From Pontibacter sp. G13 (GTDB taxonomy: Bacteria > Bacteroidota > Bacteroidia > J057), in the NCBI RefSeq assembly GCF_031851795.1, contig NZ_CP134696.1, forward strand, positions 496,001 to 560,000: a stretch of 64,000 bases of DNA, written 5' to 3'. The position numbers and the translations under genes are program-made. The notes beneath the pieces are model-generated. The model did no database searches. It worked only from the letters and a program-made list of their open reading frames with translations, and was not told where the DNA came from. Positions 12,101 to 19,376 of the stretch are shown in pieces (the first letter of the stretch is position 1; the number at the start of each line of letters is the position of its first letter).

Positions 12101-15100
12101 TTCCGACCTGATCGCGACCAATGGCAATCAAATCCAGATATCCATCCCCGGAGTAATCACCATAGGCGAGATCTGCATCAATCAAAGCTATCGGACTGAT
12201 CAGCGGAAACAGCGCAATCGTGGAGTCGATGAAAACAGGGTCTTCATACAGGAAGGTCTCAAAATTCGGGAAATCAGATCCTTCATAGTCCTGATCAATG
12301 GCCTGTACGGTCCATTGGTAAGTCCCCGGTGTCAGACCTGATATCAAGATCTTGGTATTGTTGCTCTCTCGTCCAGGTCCCACAAGCCGATGAAATCCAT
12401 CCGTGAGATTCGAGGTGGGAGTCCGGTAAATATTGGTACCAGCCAAATTGCGGATGTACACAGCGTAGGAATATCCTCCCGTAATCAGGGAATCAAGGCC
12501 TGCAGGTGCATATGGTGCGTCCCAACTCAATTCCACATCAAATCCCTTGAGCGTAGCTGCAAGATTCAGCGGAACATTGGGGCTCGCATTGGGAGTTGCT
12601 GAGGTATTGCGAAAAAGCTTAAAGAGTTGTGTGGAGGAGTTAATGGAACCGGACATCATGATATCCAGAATCTGGTCTCCATCGAAATCGCCAAAAGCGG
12701 CATTTGAAGGCCCCATATCCGTCAACTTCACCGAGGAAGAATCATCCCGTACGAAGGTGGTGTTGAAGGGAGAAGCTACCGAAGTGATATCTGCCAAATT
12801 GGAATAGAGGTCCGTCACTGGACCGTTGTCGGTTTCCCCGGTGACCAGCAAGTCTGCAAATCCATCGTCATTGTAATCTCCCCATGAAACCCGTCCATTC
12901 TTGACAGATTCTAGCGGTGCGAATGCCGTGGAAAGTTGGAAGAACTGGCTACTTCCGGGATCAAACATCAAGATCCGAGTGAGAGCGTTGGAGAATTGGT
13001 TTTCGCCGGACATGGCCAGATCGAGATAGCCATCGTTATTTGCATCTCCCCAAGCCAAACTAGCCGCCTGAACCCCTGCAGCAATCGGAACAGATAGCTC
13101 AAGAAATGTCCCGTCTTGCTGATTTTGGTAAATGCGGGTTACGGGCAATCCCAAGCTGGTGGAATACCCTGAGATTGCAAGATCCGGGAATCCGTCCTTG
13201 TCATAATCCCCGAATGCCACAGCAGAATTCCGGACATCGATCAGGTCTGCACTTACGACCGCATCCTCCACAAATGAAACCGTCCCCGTCTGGATGTACT
13301 GGTTGGCAAAAAGCTTGGTGGTGGCTTGATTGATGGAATTATTTCCAGTAAGGAGGATATCCAGATCCCCATCATTGTCGTAGTCGCCCACGCCAATCGC
13401 ACCGGAAGCGACATTACCCAAGCCTGTCCCTGTCAGTTGGGAAAAGGTTCCGCTACCTGTGTTTAGGTGAAGGGAGGTTGACTCATCCCCATTGATATCC
13501 AAACCGATCATAACCAGATCAGGCTGGTTGTCCATATTGAAGTCGCCCCATGCGAGGTCTGCACTGAATAGCGCAGGGAAATTCACACTAGGGTTCAATG
13601 CAAAATTACCTCCGCCCGCATTGGTGTAGAGTGAGGTACGAATATCGATGAATGGCGAAAAGCTCGCAGCTCCATTCATGATGAAGTCCATGTCTCCATC
13701 TACATCGTAATCCACCCATTCCATAGAGCCACTTGCCAATCCTGCAGGGACCGTGACAAATTCGGAATTGGTGACATCCAGAAAGCTCGCGGTGGTCGGA
13801 GCAGTGGAATTGATGGTGAAAGTACCTTCCGCAGAAAAAGGAGATCCGTTGAATTTTGCATCAATTGCCTGGACACGCCAATAGTAAGTCGTTCCAGAAG
13901 CAAGTCCCTGGATTCTCAACGAAGTTCCTTCCACGCTGCCTCGCATGGAAAGCCTTCGTTCTCCCGTGTTAATATCCGACATGGGAGTGCGTACATCGAA
14001 TCCATTGGAAGTCGTGCCAATCACCACCTCATAAGTCAGATTATTCAACAAGCCCGTGGGATATCCCGCAGGAGGATTCCAAGACAACTGGATGGCATTG
14101 CCTGTTTGGAGAGCGGCCAAATTCTGGGGAGCTGTGGGATTCACAAAAGGAGTGAATGCCCCATCGTTTCGATACAACCTCGCGACGCTCGTGGAAAATG
14201 CAGGATTGTAGCCCACCAATACCACATCCAGCAAATCGTCCGAGTTGTAATCGGCCAATTGAACACTGGCCCCGGTATTGACATCCTGCAAATCCGTCGA
14301 TGCCTGGGACAGGAAGGTAAATCCCCCCATTTGGTTGTTGAGATACACCTCCGTTTTGGCAGAAGCGGCGGATGCACCATCCTGACCTGTCAAGACGATA
14401 TCCGAATACCCATCGGCATTGATATCTCCCCATACAGCCTCACCATCTCGGACCCCTGTCAACCCTGCACTGATAGCCGTGAAGGTCTGCAGGCCACTGA
14501 GTGTGCCATCATTGCGATAGACTTCGGCAACTAGCCCAGAGATCCCTTCTCCGGAAATTAGTATGTCTATATCGCCATCTAGGTCATAGTCGGCCCAGGC
14601 CACTGAACCGAGATGGACATTGGGCAATGTAGTGATGATGTCTGAAAAGAATCCATTGCTGTTTCGGTACAAGCGAGTCAATCGCTGCCCTGTACTGGAA
14701 GTCCCCGTTACCAGAAGGTCGAGGTCTTGGTCATTGTCATAATCTCCCAGTGCCAATGAAGCGTTTGAAACTCCTTGAAGAGATGCCTGCAATTGGAAAA
14801 CACTTCCTCCGTCATTTCGATAAATGCGAAGATGTACCCCACTATTATCGGCACCCGATATCACAGCATCCAGGTCCCCGTCATTGTCGATATCTCCCCA
14901 TGCTACTGCACTCTGGTTGACTTGGATAAATGCCGGAGAGGCGGTCAAGTCTTGGGAGAAGGAGTTGGTGAAGGTATTGTACTTAAAAACGCCGGTGAAA
15001 TAGGCTGATCCTCCCACCGTCTCGCCTGAGATCAGCAAATCCAAATCGCCATCCAAGTCATAGTCTCCCCATGCCAATCCGGCATTTCGGACATTTGGCA

Positions 15101-15407
15101 GGGTACTGGCTCCTGCAAATTGAAGAAATTGTCCAGTTCCGGGAATGAACCGATATATCCGGGTTTCGACCGTATTGACGCCAATCTCGCCTGCGACAGC
15201 GAAATCAAGGTATCCATCGGCATCGAAGTCTCCCCAAGCCACTGTGCTTTCGGAACGGCCGGTTGGAGCCAATCCAGAAAACATGCTATTGGTCTGATCT
15301 GAAAATATTTGAGCCGTCCCTGAGAATGGGCCAAAGCATCCCCAGCCAGCCCAAAAGGCCAGCATCAGGGCTCGAAGCCATATCTGATTGGGAGGAAATA
15401 AGGTCAT
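3177..15407 (-). CDS. Giant secreted protein: seven modules of seven FG-GAP blades plus FN3, T9SS sorting domain
   Basis: This 4,076-residue protein starts at the ATG at 15407 (MTLFPPNQIWLRALMLAF, a signal peptide). An in-frame ATG at 15449 would add 14 residues and spoil the signal. After the signal come seven modules of about 500 residues. Each has seven FG-GAP/VCBS blades with Ca-binding cores of the type WGDYDLDGDLD and then a fibronectin-III domain (FN3 starts near residues 422, 938, 1440, 1930, 2425, 2920 and 3425). That makes 49 blades; such blades form beta-propellers like those of integrin alpha chains. A unique region of about 400 residues follows, and the last 85 or so residues (PWPNPANDLIHF...VYLCKV) are a T9SS type A sorting domain. 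The protein is probably exported through T9SS and held at the surface, where adhesion is the likely role (inference). It lies 60 bp (to the ATG at 15449) or 101 bp (to 15407) after the stop of the preceding gene. Confidence 0.95.
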   Translation of the reverse strand: MTLFPPNQIWLRALMLAFWAGWGCFGPFSGTAQIFSDQTNSMFSGLAPTGRSESTVAWGDFDADGYLDFAVAGEIGVNTVETRIYRFIPGTGQFLQFAGASTLPNVRNAGLAWGDYDLDGDLDLLISGETVGGSAYFTGVFKYNTFTNSFSQDLTASPAFIQVNQSAVAWGDIDNDGDLDAVISGADNSGVHLRIYRNDGGSVFQLQASLQGVSNASLALGDYDNDQDLDLLVTGTSSTGQRLTRLYRNSNGFFSDIITTLPNVHLGSVAWADYDLDGDIDILISGEGISGLVAEVYRNDGTLSGLQTFTAISAGLTGVRDGEAVWGDINADGYSDIVLTGQDGASAASAKTEVYLNNQMGGFTFLSQASTDLQDVNTGASVQLADYNSDDLLDVVLVGYNPAFSTSVARLYRNDGAFTPFVNPTAPQNLAALQTGNAIQLSWNPPAGYPTGLLNNLTYEVVIGTTSNGFDVRTPMSDINTGERRLSMRGSVEGTSLRIQGLASGTTYYWRVQAIDAKFNGSPFSAEGTFTINSTAPTTASFLDVTNSEFVTVPAGLASGSMEWVDYDVDGDMDFIMNGAASFSPFIDIRTSLYTNAGGGNFALNPSVNFPALFSADLAWGDFNMDNQPDLVMIGLDINGDESTSLHLNTGSGTFSQLTGTGLGNVASGAIGVGDYDNDGDLDILLTGNNSINQATTKLFANQYIQTGTVSFVEDAVVSADLIDVRNSAVAFGDYDKDGFPDLAISGYSTSLGLPVTRIYQNQQDGTFLELSVPIAAGVQAASLAWGDANNDGYLDLAMSGENQFSNALTRILMFDPGSSQFFQLSTAFAPLESVKNGRVSWGDYNDDGFADLLVTGETDNGPVTDLYSNLADITSVASPFNTTFVRDDSSSVKLTDMGPSNAAFGDFDGDQILDIMMSGSINSSTQLFKLFRNTSATPNASPNVPLNLAATLKGFDVELSWDAPYAPAGLDSLITGGYSYAVYIRNLAGTNIYRTPTSNLTDGFHRLVGPGRESNNTKILISGLTPGTYQWTVQAIDQDYEGSDFPNFETFLYEDPVFIDSTIALFPLISPIALIDADLAYGDYSGDGYLDLIAIGRDQVGTPVSNLYIYDPAMNTFIVDQLNSAQITDVFDGSVAWADANNDGTLDLLVTGSTQTTVETDIYLNNGGSFSASNKVSLTGVTKGFGIWLDYDQDGDEDVLFGGENGTGQGITRLMENDGNASFTEVLVGVLPGLTLSDADAGDFNQDGHVDLVLLGETSTGNANTFLYQSDKEGGFKLIADGAVPDVKEGSVEFGDFNADGWIDLAISGSNNSGNNFLGGIYRNNQSGAFVATGAPFTPIKGGTLGWGDYNNDGYPDLIAAGQDAVVPATQSVRLYEYDQLGSTFVEKSTATQGFPQVGPDGAVAWGDLNQNGKLDLAVAGSVEGLASFALMANIEPSVPTTPAAPTGLESQIDGFDVRLSWDAPANLPAAITPGLSYNIYIGSTPSGVNVQSPEARLSDGERRMVHRGIVSDTTSLLIKDLDEGTYYWSVQAIDADFEGSPFASEEIFTFEFPTFESATALVFPGNNVGLAEGHVEWADVDLDGRLDLLTFGLGDNGAETHLFQNQPNGQFQDQTPANFPDLFQGDSEFGDFDADGDLDLIILGKTDNGQTGTWLFENLGNFQFAEVQAGFDSLYNGSATWGDMDYDGDLDLLLTGDPGAGTFAKIYENVGNGQFEVLEVVSAPVKRSEASWVDYNKDGHLDFLLSGEGAGGTTVSRMYRNTGNKTFDLLPLTGLPNLINATMDWADYNADGYPDLLITGTDSAGNGVAHVLRNNGGTTQFTRLTTFLPQVKDGDARWGDLNGDKLPDIVISGAEGNSLVHRVFQNNGAGFVEKDIASLPLVPLHQVSLALGDFDGNGKLDLASLGNADLSNPDYQLFAYRNIDTVSNETPQPPTGLVSVIDADTVTLFWTPPVNAQGNSYELALGTASGLSDVSPAHADLTSGQRTIVRNGGLGQASSWKLHDLPSGTYFWRIQSVDSDYEGSPFSSEATFTYVAPKFVDANHLVIPSQNGFGIASGDADWVDYDNDSDLDLVILGERGLGNLSTRIYRNTQGVLQADLVSSTDIDSLKFSSMAWADFDQDNDADVLVMGEDGAGNKQTYLYRNTGTGRFVSDARGDVFPELSEGDAAWADYDNDGDLDVMITGLNGNGAFSGLYRQEESGFVMDTLFDFPAVSNSAVAWGDFDADGDQDLALTGKNGSLRIAKIYRNLGIFGGFEELNASAANINACSNGSLDWADFDLDGDLDLLLSGETGGLTAVSQVYEYQAQNGTFQQVFGTGLTGISFGEAVWADINDDSYPDIILAGRPGSAGRAVEVHLNDGAGNFEMDDATSLAMDPADTGARLALGDLDEDGKIDVALAGWMATTNRSLKVYLNRDLTPNQTADIPANLDAVPDADSVVLSWDPPAIMPAGVSYNVVIGTSLGGTQEITPLSVIAGPDAGYRKVVSSGNVGPRPSHRVMGLAAGTYFWTVQVIDADYEGSPFAPWQSFEYEPGNLTDVSTIWLDSAMTGVDLATLKLADIDRDGFLDMLVMGQAEDGSPLTQLLSNQGGRGFVSLPVAGGLANIHSGDAEWEDFDLDGDMDVVMVGTDPNGAFADVFLNQNGQFVAKSAGIESLLMGKVATADYDNDGDIDFLICGENAQSNAVTILYENDGQANFTATANSFTVLAQGDVIWGDFNQDGYQDLVLAGEAVDGTKSAWLYQNEGNGSFTWIDDAFPNDFNPISLSLDMADFNNDGWQDLIASGTADGAAPFTQIFQRLDQEAIEFEALALSSPLEEVEFGNVKWGDYNDDGYPDILLTGKDGAGLPQTAIYLNQQNGEFEADTLVGALAPVGTGSAAAWGDLDQDGKLDVALAGRTGVDASSKVLRVYRNDEISSNVRYGQPENLSYVLEGSTLRLEWEPPAGIDSVLAQGMTYNLFLGTAPDEANIIPIEASLSGTYSGRRYVAEAGAIGNRTQWEVQGLQEGLTYYWGVQLVDQDFEGSEFATASFDFTPPAFEDITQTAFSGSVPTSLEDGTAEFVDLDQDGDLDLVVTGKAGFAMYETKVLINDNGQLSESATWSAGLPGVGFSTVSFSDYDRDGDVDMFIAGIQGNSQGPISKLFENTGTEFVEDLVNDEVLVDIKNAASDWGDYDRDGDEDLLISGVTDQEEPVVLIYRNVDGVLEIDGQASTDFAQIAGGSVAFGDYDFFQSNGLDVAISGRDVNGTGFTGVYRNDGTGRFSLVQELGQVQGKVSWGDIQQDGQLDILVSGINAVTQEPVSSLFRYAGEDQFEPFMGIELENLSGGTACFADYNDNGFSDILITGMAQGSFEMEARLYRNLGAGAFELDLLSSRDLDSADISIAAFGDVDKDGKLDIFSPFARSLGAAGYSFVLFSNIDSTQNETPGVPQNLRVTVEGPEVSVKWDAPQGVQSTTFPFTYNIYIGTAGNPAAIVAPLSRQNGNRMVVSMGNAGHGNTWAISGIPDGQYVCAVQAVDADFEGGAFTSPITFDFVNPVPIITQEFFPEVYPDSLPAVVSSISILTDTAIQDVEVHFKGIAEGEWNSVSVGNSGLTYEFPVDLAKVDEMGLEYYFKVISIYGFTAQTDTHFTYRYHSAGLDVTGLGFGRKPSDYNIVSFPLQLESPNFVDVLEDDLGRYRKRKWRLFRYTDSLLVEYEDGLERADHGLGYWLITRNEAPYNTGPGLVVKSNDRETYTWNLRRGWNQMGNPYPFNIAWEDIRAANPGVADSVVDPWVQFDNFFNAARNVLDAYQGAFVMAHEDVALKIPVRKNPSIQRQASYTADPVFSGVLGSESWNLPIEVSQGGAASRLGGVGVHPAATDSRDPLDRMAPPRFADFVELSFDHPEYFHQRFAYDVRPVSDSLVWSFQVVSNSPSELLVLNWPADINTSYQKSLYLLDVVNSQLVNMEEVSEYVAFGTGGSHQFQIFYGDPAFIREHAMPSTVHVGIPWPNPANDLIHFPVSVPEGDMEVEVQVELFDLAGKMVEVATPQWVKPGYQTITWNLGDLQSGTPAPGVYLCKVNVLGASGIQSSVYRIILQ
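5105..15320 (-). repeat. Seven tandem 1.5-kb modules within the giant gene
   Basis: Fibronectin-III units begin near 14144, 12595, 11090, 9625, 8150, 6655 and 5145 on the minus strand, spaced about 490-515 codons apart. Between them lie blocks of exactly seven DxDxDG blades. The modules are clearly homologous but diverged at DNA level, so the duplications are old, unlike the recent 246-bp repeats at the left edge. Confidence 0.9.
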
Positions 15408-15508
15408 ATTCAACAAGTGTCTGCAGGCCACTGATTGAAAAGTCTGCATAATGTGAGGTTATAGGTAACGGTAGGAATTGTGAGGCGATGGATGCGAGCA
15501 AAGCGGGA

Positions 15509-16219
15509 TTATTCGATATCCTCGAATGGTTTTGGGAGATTTTGGGCCAATATGATCCAAATGACACCGCCGGTAGCCACGACAGCTCCGGGAATGATGT
15601 ATTTGAGGTACTTTTTGTTTTGGATGGAAAAGGAGGAGGTGTAGGCATCCACATTGGAAAGGTCGGTTCCGGACACTCTGATGCGGTATCCTTCGCCTGA
15701 ATCCAATCCACGGGGGACTCGCCAAGTATAGCTATTGGAAGCGTCTACGGTCGCGATGGTATCTATCGGCTCATCGTCTCGATAGAGTGTCATCGTCAAT
15801 GCGTCTTTGTCGGAATTCTTTCCGTACCAGCTGATGGTGTAGGCTTTGCCTTGCATGAAGAGCTGGCCGGATTCGGGGGTGATGAAATAGAAGTTCGGGA
15901 GCGCTCTCACTTCCAACGCGATCTTGCCGCGGTATCTACCGAGTTCCTGCTTGGCGTTCCAGACCACCTCGTGGACGCCTGGGCCGATTTCCTCTCCAAA
16001 TTCTCCGGTCAGGGACGTGAGCTGTTTCAGTCCGGTATCCAGACGAGCAAAAAGGGTCACTTCATACCCCAAGTCCCCAAGGGGTGAAATCAATTCGTAG
16101 GTGATGCGAAGGCTGTCCCCATTGGCCATCTTCTCAATCTCCTCGATCTGTACATGCTGAGCATTTGCCAAGGGTATCAGGGAGCCCCAAACAAGCATCC
16201 AAAGTAGCCATTGCCTCAT
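15509..16219 (-). CDS. Secreted Ig-like (Kre9/KNH-type) protein with a C-terminal membrane segment
   Basis: This 236-residue protein has a signal peptide (MRQWLLWMLVWGSLIPLANAQ). A first domain (about 22-110) resembles the beta-sandwich found in Bacteroidota proteins that report strain or stress values (EVVWNAKQELGRYRGKIALEV). The second (about 113-200), with YFITPESGQLFMQG...YTISWYG and YTWRVP...GEGYRIRVSG, fits the Ser-Thr-rich GPI-anchored (Kre9/KNH N-terminal) Ig-like family. A hydrophobic stretch KYIIPGAVVATGGVIWIILA near 207-226 could anchor it in a membrane, leaving a short acidic tail. It is the first gene of an apparent two-gene unit with the giant FG-GAP gene. A role as partner or anchor of the giant protein is inference; the specific function is unknown. 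Confidence 0.8.
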   Translation of the reverse strand: MRQWLLWMLVWGSLIPLANAQHVQIEEIEKMANGDSLRITYELISPLGDLGYEVTLFARLDTGLKQLTSLTGEFGEEIGPGVHEVVWNAKQELGRYRGKIALEVRALPNFYFITPESGQLFMQGKAYTISWYGKNSDKDALTMTLYRDDEPIDTIATVDASNSYTWRVPRGLDSGEGYRIRVSGTDLSNVDAYTSSFSIQNKKYLKYIIPGAVVATGGVIWIILAQNLPKPFEDIE

Positions 16220-16766
16220 AAGCAGAATTCAACGGTAGAATTTCCAGTCGCTAATCTTTCCCGAAAATCAATTTTTGCCAAAGGCAATAATATGATTAAT
16301 TGCCTTTCAGCCAAACTTTTTTCCGGGGATGTTTGACCTGTGATACAGCGAGATATGGAAACTTGGTATTACAAACTTTCAGGTCCAACGTCATTTCTCC
16401 ATGATGTACGAAAAAGTATGCCGCATTCAAGACCATTTGACCCAACGTAGCTCCACACTCAGTATTATACCACTGGCCCAGCTTTCCAAACCGTTCGCAC
16501 AACCATCCCATCCATACAGGTTACTAACTATCAATGGCTTTGGGGTATTTGTCGTTTGCGAACTGCCCGAATTCCGATACAAACCGTGCAGCAAGCCGAA
16601 CAGTTTGGCCATGCAAAGTTAAAAATTTGGGAGAATCGACTAGTTTAGATTGAGCATTTAAAAAAGAATTTGACAAATTCATTTTCCTCAAATCTTGAGC
16701 ATATAATTTTTATTTCAGTATTTTCTTGCTACATTTCCCAACAATTTTAGCAAAACCCCATCCGCT
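16220..16766. other. 547-bp divergent intergenic region
   Basis: This is the shared upstream region of the minus-strand secreted protein gene and priA. It holds a 9-bp inverted repeat AAAGGCAAT/ATTGCCTTT (16280-16288 and 16299-16307) and an AT-rich stretch just before priA. Short open frames on both strands (for example 16296-16511 minus) overlap one another and show no recognisable domain or signal peptide, so I call no gene here. Confidence 0.5.
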
Positions 16767-19223
16767 TTGGCCACGATCGCCGAAATCATCCTCCCCCTAC
16801 CCGTCAAGTCCAATTTCCACTACATCGCCAAGCCTGACCAAGCGCTTAAAATTCAAGTTGGGAAACGGGTTCTGGTTCCATTTGGCAAACGCAAAATCTA
16901 TACGGGGATCATTCGAGCCATTTCAAACACGCCGTTCAGCGCCAGTGAAATGGACCGCATGCGGGAGATCGATGAAGTCCTAGATATTGAGCCCATCCTC
17001 AACGAGCGACAGCTGTCCCTTTTCGATTGGATTGCCTTCTACTATTTCTGCACTCCGGGTGAGGTATTCAAAGCCGCTCTTCCATTGGGCCTGAAGCCGG
17101 AAAGTTCCCTCAAAATCAGACTGAAGGAACCCAATTGGCACCACCTCACCATGTCGGATGCGGAGTTCCTGCTGATGGAAGCCCTTGAAATCCAAACCGA
17201 GATAGACTTCCAAACGGCAGCGGATATCTGGGAAATCGCCAATCCCAGACCCCGACTGATCCAGATGGAGTCCAAAGGCTGGATTGAGCTGGTCAAATGG
17301 GTGGAGGAAACATACAAACCCAAATTCAAGACTTTTCTGACACTGACAGAGGCTTATCAATCCAGGGATCAACTGGAAGAGGCCTTCGAGTTGGTGTCCC
17401 GGTCCGCCCATCAGGAAAACCTCCTAATGACCGTGGCTGCGGCATTCTACAAAGGAAAATCCGTTCCCAAGACCGAAACCCTCAAGTCCCTCGACATCAC
17501 TTCTGCCGTCAGCAAGGCCCTCGTGAAGAAGGGGATATTGAATGAGGAACAAGTTCAGGTGGACCGGATGGATCTCCACGGATACGAACCGGCCTCGCAA
17601 GATTTGATCCTGACACCGGAGCAGCAACGCGCCTTTGGAGAGATCCAAGGCTATCTGTCTGAACCCTCCAAAAAGCCTATTCTCCTGCACGGCATTACAG
17701 GAAGCGGAAAAACCCATCTGTACATGTCCTGCATGAAACCCATCATCGAAGCAGGCCGCCAAATCCTGTACCTCCTCCCGGAAATCACGCTGACCAAGCA
17801 GATTATCGACCGGATCAGATCGGTATTTGGCGACAAGGTGGGCATTTATCATAGCCGATTCAATGACCATGAGCGGGTCGAAATCTGGCAGAAGGTCCGA
17901 AAGGGCGAGTACCAAATCGTGATTGGTGTCCGCTCTGCGATCTTCCTTCCATTCCCGAATCTCGGCATGATCGTCGTCGATGAGGAACACGACCATTCGT
18001 TCAAGCAATATGAACCTGCGCCCAGATATCAAGCCCGGGACGTAGCCACCTACATGGGTAGACATTTCGACATTCCCGTCATCTTGGGATCGGCGACCCC
18101 TTCCATGGAGACCTATACCAATGCGCTGGAGGGAAAATACCATCTGGTAGAACTCCATAAACGGGCCATTGCCGCCAAGCTCCCCGATATTCAGGTGGTC
18201 GACATGCGCATGCAACGGCAGAAACGCTTGACCAAGGGCATGTTTTCCCAACCTCTGGAGCAAGCCATTCGCGAAACACTTGAGCGAAAGGAGCAGGTAA
18301 TCCTTTTTCAGAATCGCCGGGGCTACTCGCCATACCTGCTCTGCGAAACCTGTGGATATGTCCCCCAATGCATCCATTGTGACATTAGTATGACCTACCA
18401 TAAGGAAAAGGGCCATCTGAGATGTCACTATTGCGGATACACAGATTTCAATGTGCAGAAATGCTCCAATTGCTCGAATTACACGCTCAGGCGGGCGGGC
18501 ATTGGAACCGAAAGAATTGTGGAATCTGTGCAAGAATACTTCCCAGAATATGTGGTCGAACGCATGGACTGGGACACTACACGTACCAAGCATGGGTATG
18601 CCAATCTAATTCAGCGATTTGAAAATCGGCAGATCGATATCTTGGTAGGCACCCAAATGGTCTCCAAAGGATTGGATTTCGAGCATGTGACCCTCGTTGG
18701 CGTGATCCTAGCCGATAACCTGATCAATTTCCCCGATTTCCGGGCACATGAACAAGCCTATCAATTGATCACCCAAGTGAGTGGCCGAGCGGGCCGAAGC
18801 ACCAAACGAGGTCGAGTCATCATCCAGACCATGATGCCGGATTCTCCGATATTGACGCATATCGAACGACCATTCAAAGACTTCTACCAACTTCAACTAG
18901 CGGAGCGGGCACAATTTGCCTATCCCCCACATGCACGGATGATTCGGGTCGAAATCAAACATAAAGATCGAACCTTCATCGAAGCTGAGGCGATGCGATT
19001 GTACAACATCATGCATCCCTCGTTTGGGGCCAATCTGCTAGGTCCTGACTATGCCCTGGTTCCCCGGGTGCGCAATCAGTACCGAATGCAGTTCCTCCTG
19101 AAAATCGGCAAGGAGATTTCCCCCAAAAAACTCCGAACACATTTGGAAGAACTGATCGATCGTTATTTCCAGCAAGCCCCTAAAAAGACCCTGAGAATTG
19201 TGGTGGATATTGACCCCGCCTAA
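16767..19223 (+). CDS. priA: Primosomal protein N' (replication restart helicase PriA)
   Basis: This 818-residue, 3'-to-5' superfamily 2 helicase reloads the replisome at collapsed forks. The N-terminal DNA-binding domain (AEIILPLPVKSNFHY) is followed by the helicase core, with Walker A GITGSGKT near residue 310 and DEEH near 405. A cysteine cluster (CETCGY...CIHC...CHYCGY...CSNC, about 525-571) binds the two structural zincs of the family, and the conserved helicase motif GTQMVSKGLDF follows near 627-637. The reading frame has no ATG at its start; TTG at 16767 is the only sensible initiation codon before an upstream stop, and it gives the expected family N-terminus. The length fits the family (about 730-820). 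It appears monocistronic. Confidence 0.96.
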   Translation: MATIAEIILPLPVKSNFHYIAKPDQALKIQVGKRVLVPFGKRKIYTGIIRAISNTPFSASEMDRMREIDEVLDIEPILNERQLSLFDWIAFYYFCTPGEVFKAALPLGLKPESSLKIRLKEPNWHHLTMSDAEFLLMEALEIQTEIDFQTAADIWEIANPRPRLIQMESKGWIELVKWVEETYKPKFKTFLTLTEAYQSRDQLEEAFELVSRSAHQENLLMTVAAAFYKGKSVPKTETLKSLDITSAVSKALVKKGILNEEQVQVDRMDLHGYEPASQDLILTPEQQRAFGEIQGYLSEPSKKPILLHGITGSGKTHLYMSCMKPIIEAGRQILYLLPEITLTKQIIDRIRSVFGDKVGIYHSRFNDHERVEIWQKVRKGEYQIVIGVRSAIFLPFPNLGMIVVDEEHDHSFKQYEPAPRYQARDVATYMGRHFDIPVILGSATPSMETYTNALEGKYHLVELHKRAIAAKLPDIQVVDMRMQRQKRLTKGMFSQPLEQAIRETLERKEQVILFQNRRGYSPYLLCETCGYVPQCIHCDISMTYHKEKGHLRCHYCGYTDFNVQKCSNCSNYTLRRAGIGTERIVESVQEYFPEYVVERMDWDTTRTKHGYANLIQRFENRQIDILVGTQMVSKGLDFEHVTLVGVILADNLINFPDFRAHEQAYQLITQVSGRAGRSTKRGRVIIQTMMPDSPILTHIERPFKDFYQLQLAERAQFAYPPHARMIRVEIKHKDRTFIEAEAMRLYNIMHPSFGANLLGPDYALVPRVRNQYRMQFLLKIGKEISPKKLRTHLEELIDRYFQQAPKKTLRIVVDIDPA

Positions 19224-19376
19224 CATCTAGCCCCTTTCCTACCGATAAACAATCCCCCAACCCTGCTGTTGCCTGATAGCCGATCGACCAACATAAGTCA
19301 CATGCACCCCTGACAGATTGCCTCGGAATTGCGTGATCGAGGGTGTTGGTTCGCATCGAACCTCAATTCAACAAGC

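Noticed and set aside
16296-16622. Three short overlapping open frames in the region upstream of priA
   Set aside because: They lie on both strands, overlap each other and have no domain, signal peptide or supporting promoter.
16674-16706. TTGACA and TATAAT sequences upstream of priA resembling a sigma-70 promoter
   Set aside because: The spacing is 26 bases, too long for sigma-70, and Bacteroidota use a different consensus.
17424-18593. A 389-codon open frame antisense to priA
   Set aside because: priA motifs cover the same bases on the plus strand; the antisense product shows no family features.
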